Assembly (NCBI GenBank): GCA_023264075.1 | Contig: JALQTG010000257.1 | Location: forward strand, 1-12,680 | Origin: Crocinitomicaceae bacterium | GTDB lineage: Bacteria; Bacteroidota; Bacteroidia; Flavobacteriales_D; Crocinitomicaceae | DNA: 12,680 bases | Direction of reading: 5' to 3' | In this document: positions 1 through 5,656 of the stretch, in pieces | Position numbering within the stretch: the first letter of the stretch is position 1 | Layout of the letters: each line of letters opens with the position of its first letter | Program-made: the position numbers and the translations under genes | The notes under the pieces: model-generated | What the model was told of the DNA's origin: nothing | Seen by the model: only the letters and a program-made list of their open reading frames with translations | Database searches by the model: none

Positions 1-72
1 CTCTACTGTATGTTGCTCCTGGGCGAAACACGTCCTAGAAACTATTGCGATTATGAAAAGGATTTTTCTCAT
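1..72 (-). CDS. N-terminus of a secreted or envelope protein, cut by the window edge
   Basis: Reading the minus strand from the ATG at 72 gives 24 open codons to the window edge. The peptide starts MRKILFIIAIV and continues SRTCFAQEQ. It has the shape of a Sec signal peptide: a basic n-region (Arg2, Lys3), a hydrophobic stretch (residues 4-11), and a likely cleavage after Ala17 with Gln at the next position, which is very common in Bacteroidota. The Arg at residue 13, just before the cleavage region, is unusual. The frame is also open further upstream, into the end of the sugar transferase gene, but the signal peptide makes this ATG the best start. It lies 80 bases behind the sugar transferase on the same strand, so it may belong to the same operon. 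The mature protein is outside the window and its function cannot be told. Confidence 0.6.
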   Translation of the reverse strand, partial: MRKILFIIAIVSRTCFAQEQHTVE

Positions 73-152
73 TGGGGTCTTTTTCTGAAGGTGTAACTGG
101 AAATAATAGCGATGGTTACAGAAATACAGGCTGCATAAATAGGACCAAAGGG

Positions 153-1550
153 TTATTTCCCAGTTCCTTTAAAAACAATGATAATCGTGTAAAGCAAAAT
201 TTTAAAGTCTAATGCGATAGACATATTTTTTAGATACAACAAATCATACTTCATGCGCTGAAGCATTTCTTCTACGTTTTCGGCATATCCAAATTTCACT
301 TGTCCCCAAGAGGTAATCCCTGGTTTCACTTTGTTGAGTTGCAAAAACTGCGGTTCTCTCGCGGCAATTTGATCAATAAAAAATTGTCGTTCTGGTCGCG
401 GTCCAACTAAAGACATATCTCCTTTCAGTACGTTCCAAAATTGAGGAAGTTCATCAAACCGCATTTTACGCATCGTGCGTCCGATTTTTGTAATTCGGGG
501 GTCATTACTAGAAGAAAGTTGAGGCCCTGATTTTTCGGCATTTTGCACCATTGTCCGAAACTTAATAATGTGAAATGGCACCCCATTTTTTCCAATTCGT
601 TCCTGCCTGAAAAATACGGGGCCTTTGGAGGATGACTTTACCAGTATTGCTAGCGTAAAGTACACCGGAATGAGTATAATTATAGCGATTACGGAAACGA
701 AAATATCTATAAGTCGCTTTACAATGAATTGCCAAAAAGGCATGATGTGTGATTCTACTTCTACGAGCAGAGCCCCAAAAATATTGTTCATTTTTACCGA
801 ACCACTAAGGATATCGAACATGTCAGGAATGATTTTTATACGAATATCTCTTCCTTGAACTATTGAAATTAATTGTTTCAATTTTTCGTGTTCTGAACGG
901 TCGAGCGCGATGATGACTTCTTCGATTTCATGAATTTTTAAGATTTCATCCAATTCGCGGGCATGTCCTAGGTAAGGAAGTACCCCTTCAAGATCTTTAT
1001 CGATTCCATTAAGATTTACAAAGCCAACGAACGTGTTCCCAATGCCTTTGGGTAAACTTTGAATTTCATTATATATGTCAACAGCTTTTGAGCTTCCTCC
1101 TATGAGCAAGGTGTTGAAGCCGACAGATCGGTTGTGTACTTGTTTTACAATGAAGTATGTGAGCAATAAACGCGGGATCAGCGTTAGGAAAAGGTGAATA
1201 AAGAATATACCTCCAATTAGCGTATAATACGAGTTGTAGTTGTTGATTTCATCATCAAGTATGGCTACAAAAAAAATGATTATGGTTCCAATGAAAACAG
1301 ACTTGAATGTCATGGAGAGCACACGCATCAAATAGAGTCGCCAAGTATCAAAATAGGTTCCGAAAAGCGTGTACAGTGCGATCCAAAAAAATGGTATAAT
1401 GAGTACTCCTGCGTAAAATTGTTCGGATAACTCGAGTGGCATATTTTCTACATAACTTTTTCGGAAATAATAGAACAAAGCCCAGGAAATCGCTGCGGTA
1501 ATGAAGTCCAAAAAGACATAGAGTAGAGTTATTCCAAATGACCTTCTCAT
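153..1550 (-). CDS. Polyprenyl-phosphate sugar phosphotransferase (exopolysaccharide/O-antigen initiating transferase, WcaJ-like)
   Basis: This 465-residue integral membrane protein has the usual layout and length of the large polyprenyl-phosphate hexose-1-phosphate transferases. Four hydrophobic segments lie at about 8-28, 46-64, 80-98 and 110-134. A Rossmann-like CoA-binding-type domain follows (about 143-265, with LLIGGSS at 148-154). A fifth hydrophobic segment (about 281-304) leads into the bacterial sugar transferase domain (about 275-463). Visible family motifs are FFRQERIGKNG (313-323), KFRTM (330-334), the catalytic Asp366-Glu367 dyad in RFDELPQFWNVLKGDMS, and LVGPRPE (381-387). In this family the enzyme moves a sugar-1-phosphate from a UDP-sugar to undecaprenyl phosphate at the inner membrane, the first step of capsule, exopolysaccharide or O-antigen repeat assembly. 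Its ATG overlaps the stop of the preceding lipoprotein gene by one base (TAATG), which suggests translational coupling. The exact sugar cannot be told from sequence. Confidence 0.94.
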   Translation of the reverse strand: MRRSFGITLLYVFLDFITAAISWALFYYFRKSYVENMPLELSEQFYAGVLIIPFFWIALYTLFGTYFDTWRLYLMRVLSMTFKSVFIGTIIIFFVAILDDEINNYNSYYTLIGGIFFIHLFLTLIPRLLLTYFIVKQVHNRSVGFNTLLIGGSSKAVDIYNEIQSLPKGIGNTFVGFVNLNGIDKDLEGVLPYLGHARELDEILKIHEIEEVIIALDRSEHEKLKQLISIVQGRDIRIKIIPDMFDILSGSVKMNNIFGALLVEVESHIMPFWQFIVKRLIDIFVSVIAIIILIPVYFTLAILVKSSSKGPVFFRQERIGKNGVPFHIIKFRTMVQNAEKSGPQLSSSNDPRITKIGRTMRKMRFDELPQFWNVLKGDMSLVGPRPERQFFIDQIAAREPQFLQLNKVKPGITSWGQVKFGYAENVEEMLQRMKYDLLYLKNMSIALDFKILLYTIIIVFKGTGK

Positions 1551-2410
1551 TAATAGTATACTACTTTTAGATTATCAATGTAGATATACTTCGAAGTTCC
1601 CGATTGATCTAGAATTGCTGTGAATCCCTGTTCATTGGTTGTGGCATTCATTCGAAATGAAACGATTTCTTTCAGGTCTAAATAAATATGTTTCCAAACA
1701 GGGGGCTCTTCTTGTGGATTAATTTGAATGTGAATATCATCATTAAAGGTAGTTGAGCTAAAGGAAAGTACCGAAGTTAACATGGAGTTGGTATTCATGT
1801 AGTCCATTTCCAAATAAACCTCCGCACCTTGTTTGGGTAAGCTTTGGCCAAAATTCGTATATCCGATAAATAAGGAGTCTGTTGGGTTTAAGAAAATGGC
1901 TCCATATGAATTTCCCCATTGTAAGATGGCAGGGTCGTTTCCTTTTTCAATAATAGCTTGCGATCCACCGTCGGTTTCGATTTTGAGCACTGCATTTTCA
2001 AAATCCTCAATAAGGAATTTTGTTTCTTTGTAATATCGAGTGACAGGGGTTATGGAGATAGTGTCCTCTAGTAATAAGTTAACCGAAACGGTGTAAGGCT
2101 CCACAAAAGGGTAGCGCTTCTTTGTTCCACTGATACCATTGTTAATTACGCCGGGAAGAATAACTATTTCATGCTGACCTTCACCAATAATTGGAATTTT
2201 AATCGGAAGTTGAAAAGCTCCTAAGTATTTTCCATCCATGTTCACGAAAGCTTCTGTCAACGCATGCGACAATTCTCCTTGGTCATTTTGAGCAAATAGA
2301 TGTTCCTCTAATTGAAAGGACTCTATTTTTAGCCACGAAACTTTAGGTTGCTCCTTAGCGCAACTCAATATGATAGACAGGACGAGTAGATAACCGAAAA
2401 GTTTCTTCAT
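1550..2410 (-). CDS. Unrecognised lipoprotein in a polysaccharide operon
   Basis: I do not recognise this 286-residue protein. The N-terminus is a clear lipoprotein signal: MKK, a hydrophobic run, then IILSC with the lipidated cysteine at residue 17. The residues after it (AKEQ) carry a Lys-Glu pair that loosely resembles the surface-export signal known from Bacteroidota lipoproteins. The rest looks beta-rich, with alternating hydrophobic residues and many Asn, Thr and Gly. The C-terminal half (about 130-286) contains EDFENA, then WKHIYLDLKE, and ends in YIYIDNLKVVYY, a pattern reminiscent of jelly-roll carbohydrate-binding folds. That fold is inference only. It lies 31 bases behind the oxidoreductase gene and overlaps the sugar transferase start by one base, so the three are almost certainly one operon. 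An envelope role linked to the polysaccharide is plausible but unproven. Confidence 0.82.
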   Translation of the reverse strand: MKKLFGYLLVLSIILSCAKEQPKVSWLKIESFQLEEHLFAQNDQGELSHALTEAFVNMDGKYLGAFQLPIKIPIIGEGQHEIVILPGVINNGISGTKKRYPFVEPYTVSVNLLLEDTISITPVTRYYKETKFLIEDFENAVLKIETDGGSQAIIEKGNDPAILQWGNSYGAIFLNPTDSLFIGYTNFGQSLPKQGAEVYLEMDYMNTNSMLTSVLSFSSTTFNDDIHIQINPQEEPPVWKHIYLDLKEIVSFRMNATTNEQGFTAILDQSGTSKYIYIDNLKVVYY

Positions 2411-2441
2411 AGCAAAGTTTCAATTCTTGAAACGCGGGTTA

Positions 2442-3443
2442 TTATAAAATATTTTGTTTGATTATACTTCCGTTATCAATTAATTTCGAAATTATTTGAT
2501 CTGCAACTGACAATGCATGTAAACCTTGTTCTAGTGAAACGGGAGGTGTTGTATCATTTTCAATAGCGACCGCAAATGTACGAAGTTCTTCTTGAATTGC
2601 ATTGATGGGTTCTACAGAAGGTTTGTCAAAAACAATCTTTTTAGAAGGCTTTCCTTCTCCTAATTCGAGCACCATATCAAAAGGCCCGGGTTCTCCCTGG
2701 ACATCTTCCATTTGTACAATTTCCATTTCTTTCTCGAGAAAGTCGACACTGATGTAGGCATCTTTTTGGAAAAAGCGTGATTTCCGCATATTTTTTAAGG
2801 AGATACGTGAAGCAGTTAGATTCGCTACACAACCATTTTCGAACTCGATACGCGCATTTGCAATGTCTGGTGTGTCTGAAACAACTGCTACACCGGAGGC
2901 TGAAATTCTGCGCACAGGAGAACTCACAGCACTTAATACAATATCAATGTCATGAATCATCAAATCCAAGACAACAGGAACATCTGTGCCTCTCGGATTG
3001 AACTGAGCTAATCGATGTGTTTCAATGAATAACGGATTGTTCAAGAAAGGCATTGCAGCTTGGAATGCTGGATTGAATCGCTCCACGTGTCCAACTTGAA
3101 CCTTAACATTGGCCTCTTCTGCCAATTGAAGGAGTGACTTGGCTTCATCTACCGTTTGCGTAATGGGCTTTTCGATAAATACATGTTTGCTTTTCCGAAT
3201 GGCTGCGGCGGCTAATTGATAATGTGAAATAGTTGGAGTAACAATATCAATACAGTCGACAGCATCCATAAGTTCTTCTGGAGTACCAAATGCTTTAATT
3301 TGAAATAGTTCGGCTACATTTTTAGCATTTTCAGGGTCAGCATCATAAAATCCAACGAACTCGTAATGATCAGTTAATGCTAGTGCCAACTTAATGTGAA
3401 TTTTACCAAGATGACCTGCTCCAATTACTCCAAATTTCAACAT
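2442..3443 (-). CDS. Gfo/Idh/MocA family NAD(P)-dependent oxidoreductase
   Basis: This 333-residue cytoplasmic dehydrogenase has the usual family length. An N-terminal Rossmann fold begins at residue 3 with the dinucleotide-binding motif GVIGAGHLGKIH (5-16). An acidic residue ends the second strand (GFYDAD, 31-36). The family's EKP motif, whose lysine is part of the active site, is at 91-93 (FIEKPITQT). GHVERFNPAF at 118-127 opens the C-terminal domain, and the D-x-x-x-H active-site pattern is seen as Asp160 and His164 (DLMIHD). Relatives oxidise or reduce sugars, often UDP-sugars such as UDP-GlcNAc at C3. First place in an operon with a sugar phosphotransferase favours a nucleotide-sugar substrate, but that is inference. 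The ATG is 16 bases downstream of a TAATTTTG promoter box, which supports this start. The promoter region is shared with the divergent AhpD-like gene. Confidence 0.92.
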   Translation of the reverse strand: MLKFGVIGAGHLGKIHIKLALALTDHYEFVGFYDADPENAKNVAELFQIKAFGTPEELMDAVDCIDIVTPTISHYQLAAAAIRKSKHVFIEKPITQTVDEAKSLLQLAEEANVKVQVGHVERFNPAFQAAMPFLNNPLFIETHRLAQFNPRGTDVPVVLDLMIHDIDIVLSAVSSPVRRISASGVAVVSDTPDIANARIEFENGCVANLTASRISLKNMRKSRFFQKDAYISVDFLEKEMEIVQMEDVQGEPGPFDMVLELGEGKPSKKIVFDKPSVEPINAIQEELRTFAVAIENDTTPPVSLEQGLHALSVADQIISKLIDNGSIIKQNIL

Positions 3444-3459
3444 AGTATAACGTTTTGTA

Positions 3460-3467
3460 CAAAATTA
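3460..3467 (-). promoter_or_regulatory. TAnnTTTG promoter box (-7 element) for the polysaccharide operon
   Basis: On the minus strand these bases read TAATTTTG, an exact match to the TAnnTTTG element of Bacteroidota housekeeping promoters. It ends 16 bases before the ATG of the oxidoreductase, implying a leader of roughly ten bases. No well-placed upstream TTG element is seen: the nearest lies about 26 bases away instead of around 19-21. Confidence 0.4.
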
Positions 3468-3579
3468 CGGCACAAAATGTTACTATCTGCGCACAATAAA
3501 GCTAGTTATTAACAAACTTCTATTCATGTGAAGTGCGTTGAAGTTCTAGCGAATTTATCTAAATTAGCCTAAAAAAAGC

Positions 3580-4179
3580 ATGAAACAACCTTTGGTAAAT
3601 CCGGCGAATGAGCAAAATGATGCAACCTTACAAGAACTCGTTGATTTTTATAACGAAACATTAGGATTTTGCCCGAATAGTGTGAAAACAATGTATCACC
3701 GTCCTAGAATTGCCTATGCGTTTATAGAGATGAATAAGGCTGTTATGGAAAATAAAGGTAGGGTAACCAGTGCCTTAAAACGGTTGATTGGATATATCAG
3801 TAGTCATGCTGCTGGTTGCAGATATTGCCAAGCACATACAATTCGAGCGGCCGAACGATATGGAGCGGAGGCTAGGCAGCTTGAAAATATTTGGTCGTAT
3901 CGAACACACGACGCGTTCACGGATGCGGAACGTGTAGCATTGGATTTAGCTCTAGCGGCTTCCACAGTTCCCAATGCTGTTGATGATGCCTTGTCAGCGC
4001 GGATCCGTCAGCACTGGAATGAAGGAGAAATCGTCGAAATACTTGGCGTAATTGCTCTATTCGGTTATTTGAACCGATGGAACGACTCTATGGGGACAAC
4101 GTTAGAGGAACCTGCTAAAGAATCTGGAGAGCAATTGTTGCATTCAGATGGCTGGAACGCAGGCAAGCACAACCGATAA
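3580..4179 (+). CDS. AhpD-like / carboxymuconolactone decarboxylase family protein
   Basis: This 199-residue soluble protein is mostly alpha-helical in appearance. The family signature is GCRYCQAHT at about 79-87: Cys80 and Cys83 form a CxxC pair with His86 nearby. In AhpD these residues carry the peroxidase/disulfide-reductase chemistry, so a peroxide or thiol-redox role is likely. The C-terminal GYLNRWNDSMGT (162-173) is typical of this subfamily. AhpD itself has Cys-x-x-Cys-x-x-x-His, with the histidine one residue further on, so this is a related subgroup and the substrate is unknown. No ahpC partner lies nearby. The ATG at 3580 follows an A-rich leader (CCTAAAAAAAGC), the usual start context where Shine-Dalgarno sites are rare. 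No exact TAnnTTTG box is seen upstream. The gene appears monocistronic, divergent from the oxidoreductase operon and convergent with pgk. Confidence 0.88.
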   Translation: MKQPLVNPANEQNDATLQELVDFYNETLGFCPNSVKTMYHRPRIAYAFIEMNKAVMENKGRVTSALKRLIGYISSHAAGCRYCQAHTIRAAERYGAEARQLENIWSYRTHDAFTDAERVALDLALAASTVPNAVDDALSARIRQHWNEGEIVEILGVIALFGYLNRWNDSMGTTLEEPAKESGEQLLHSDGWNAGKHNR

Positions 4180-4191
4180 TCAATAAGCGGA

Positions 4192-4209
4192 GGGGAGATT
4201 ATTCTCCCC
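4192..4209. repeat. Perfect hairpin at the convergent gene junction, possible two-way terminator
   Basis: GGGGAGA (4192-4198) pairs exactly with TCTCCCC (4203-4209) around a four-base loop, TTAT. It starts 13 bases after the AhpD-like stop codon. The loop contains the complement of the pgk stop codon (4199-4201). Neither strand has a T-run directly after the stem, so it is not a classical intrinsic terminator. Its place between converging genes suggests it may still slow or end transcription from both sides, or protect 3' ends. Confidence 0.4.
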
Positions 4210-5395
4210 GAATTGCTGCAATTCCTGGTAATTCAATTCCTTCTAAATACTCGAGCATTGCTCCACCTCCCGTTGAGACATAACTGACTTGATCCGCGAG
4301 GTCATATTTATTGATTGCAGCAACTGAATCTCCACCACCAATCAAGGAAAAAGCTCCTTTTTTTGTCGCTTCCACGATTGCATTTGCCACTGAAATGGTT
4401 CCTTGCTGGAAATTATCCATTTCAAATACTCCCATAGGGCCGTTCCAAAGAAGGGTCGCAGATTTTTCAATTACTTCACAAAAGGATTGTGCACTTTTTT
4501 CTCCGATATCAAGTCCCATCCATCCATTTGGAATGTTGTTGATGTCAACAACTTGGGTGTTTGCATCATTTGAAAAGGTGTCGGCAATTTTTGTGTCGGA
4601 AGGCAAACAAATGACAGTATTATGTTTCTTAGCTTTATCGAGAATCGACAAGGCAATATCTAAATAATCATCCTCTACTAGGGAAGAACCTATTTTTCCA
4701 CCTTGTGCTTTTGCAAATGTATACGCCATTCCCCCTCCAATGATGAGGTAGTCGACTTTTTCTATGAGTCGCTCAATAATGGTGATTTTTGAACTGACTT
4801 TTGCGCCTCCAACGATGGCTGTTACAGGTTTTTTGTCGCTGTTCAATACCAAGTCTACGTTCTTAATTTCATTTTCAAGCAGTAATCCAAACATTTTGTC
4901 GTTCGGAAAAAACTGCGCAATTATTGCCGTACTTGCATGTGCTCGGTGAGCTGTTCCAAAAGCGTCATTGACATATACATCTCCGTGTCTGGAAAGTTGT
5001 TCAGCAAAAGTTTTGTCCCCAGCTGTTTCGTGTTGAAAGAATCGAAGGTTTTCAAGCAAGACGACTTGGCCAGGCTGTAAGTTGGAAGTCAATGCTTCTG
5101 CTTCTTCTCCAATACAAGAAGTTGAGAACAATACGGGTAAACCAAGTAAGTTTGAAAGGTGGGGAACAATATGCTTTAAGGAAAATTTGTTTTCAGGGCC
5201 CAATTTCGGTCGGCCCAAGTGGGACATCAATACAACGCTACCGCCATTTTTCAAAATCAATTGAATGGTTGGAAGAGCAGCACGAATGCGCGTGTCATCT
5301 GTGATTTGAAAGTTCTCACTGTTTAATGGTACATTAAAGTCAACGCGAATTAAAGCTCGTTTTCCCTTAAAATCATAGTTGCTAATCGTTTGCAT
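4199..5395 (-). CDS. pgk: Phosphoglycerate kinase
   Basis: This 398-residue cytoplasmic enzyme of glycolysis interconverts 1,3-bisphosphoglycerate plus ADP and 3-phosphoglycerate plus ATP. All family landmarks are present. The N-terminal substrate domain has RVDFNVPL (17-24), SHLGRPK (58-64) and VNDAFGTAHRAHAST (142-156). The C-terminal nucleotide domain has GGAKVSSK (196-203), GGGMAYTF (220-227), WNGPMGVFE (317-325), GGGDSVAA (353-360) and STGGGAMLE (374-382). The length matches bacterial PGK (about 390-400). The frame extends seven codons further to a TTG at 5416, but that codon lies inside the TATTTTTG promoter box, so the ATG at 5395, which also gives the normal N-terminus, is the better start. 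It appears to be monocistronic and ends inside a hairpin at the junction with the AhpD-like gene. Confidence 0.98.
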   Translation of the reverse strand: MQTISNYDFKGKRALIRVDFNVPLNSENFQITDDTRIRAALPTIQLILKNGGSVVLMSHLGRPKLGPENKFSLKHIVPHLSNLLGLPVLFSTSCIGEEAEALTSNLQPGQVVLLENLRFFQHETAGDKTFAEQLSRHGDVYVNDAFGTAHRAHASTAIIAQFFPNDKMFGLLLENEIKNVDLVLNSDKKPVTAIVGGAKVSSKITIIERLIEKVDYLIIGGGMAYTFAKAQGGKIGSSLVEDDYLDIALSILDKAKKHNTVICLPSDTKIADTFSNDANTQVVDINNIPNGWMGLDIGEKSAQSFCEVIEKSATLLWNGPMGVFEMDNFQQGTISVANAIVEATKKGAFSLIGGGDSVAAINKYDLADQVSYVSTGGGAMLEYLEGIELPGIAAIRGE

Positions 5396-5413
5396 AATCG
5401 TCAGTTTGGAGTG

Positions 5414-5421
5414 CAAAAATA
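5414..5421 (-). promoter_or_regulatory. pgk: TAnnTTTG promoter box for pgk
   Basis: The minus strand reads TATTTTTG here, an exact TAnnTTTG match, 18 bases before the pgk ATG at 5395. The distance is close to that seen for the oxidoreductase operon (16 bases). It overlaps the alternative TTG start at 5416, which argues against that start. No clear upstream TTG element is visible. Confidence 0.42.
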
Positions 5422-5495
5422 ATACGATTTTTTAGTTTAAGAATAATTTGAATACACATCTAAAGTAATAATCAATGCGGTGGTTTATGGACATC

Positions 5496-5609
5496 TTATC
5501 GAAACGCAGAACGATTGTATTCTTGATTTCTCCGACTATCCTCAGGGCTGCTCCAGTCATCACTTTTCTTTCTGTTTAATTGAAGATTTCGCAGTAGTTT
5601 TGTACGCAT
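5496..5609 (-). CDS. Possible small protein of 37 residues (uncertain)
   Basis: In the 240-base gap between pgk and the TonB receptor, the minus strand holds ATG at 5609 to TAA at 5496, with 37 sense codons. The product is very hydrophilic and has no membrane segment. It begins MRTKLLRNLQLNRKK, then has an acidic-tryptophan patch (SDDWSSPED) and an Arg/Asn-rich tail ending SAFR. The frame is also open for 14 more codons upstream of the ATG but offers no other ATG there. Nothing about it matches a family I know. It could be a real small protein, the tail of a decayed gene, or chance. It overlaps the proposed promoter of the receptor on the other strand, and I see no promoter box of its own. 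Confidence 0.25.
   Translation of the reverse strand: MRTKLLRNLQLNRKKSDDWSSPEDSRRNQEYNRSAFR
5595..5602 (+). promoter_or_regulatory. TAnnTTTG promoter box for the TonB receptor operon
   Basis: TAGTTTTG matches the TAnnTTTG element exactly and ends 54 bases before the receptor ATG, giving a leader of about 45-50 bases. The leader contains ACAATC (5615-5620) and GATTGT (5630-5635), a short inverted repeat with a 9-base spacer. No well-spaced upstream TTG is seen. Confidence 0.35.
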
Positions 5610-5656
5610 TGAAAACAATCGTTGTACATGATTGTCAATAGGATAAAATTTTTAGC

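Noticed and set aside
79..130. Inverted repeat TGTAAC/GTTACA between the sugar transferase and the partial secreted protein
   Set aside because: Six-bp arms with a 17-base spacer and no T-run; not convincing as a terminator or operator.
625..858. Plus-strand frame of 77 codons inside the sugar transferase gene
   Set aside because: It is an antisense shadow of a strongly conserved coding frame and shows no domain or signal of its own.
3538..3563. TTG and TATCTAAA as a promoter of the AhpD-like gene
   Set aside because: The -7 element misses the TTTG part of the consensus and the 15-base spacing is too short.
5487..5579. Plus-strand frame of 30 codons (MDILSKRRTIVFLI...) upstream of the receptor
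   Set aside because: It is short, lies upstream of the proposed promoter box, has no start context or conserved feature, and overlaps the more protein-like minus-strand frame.
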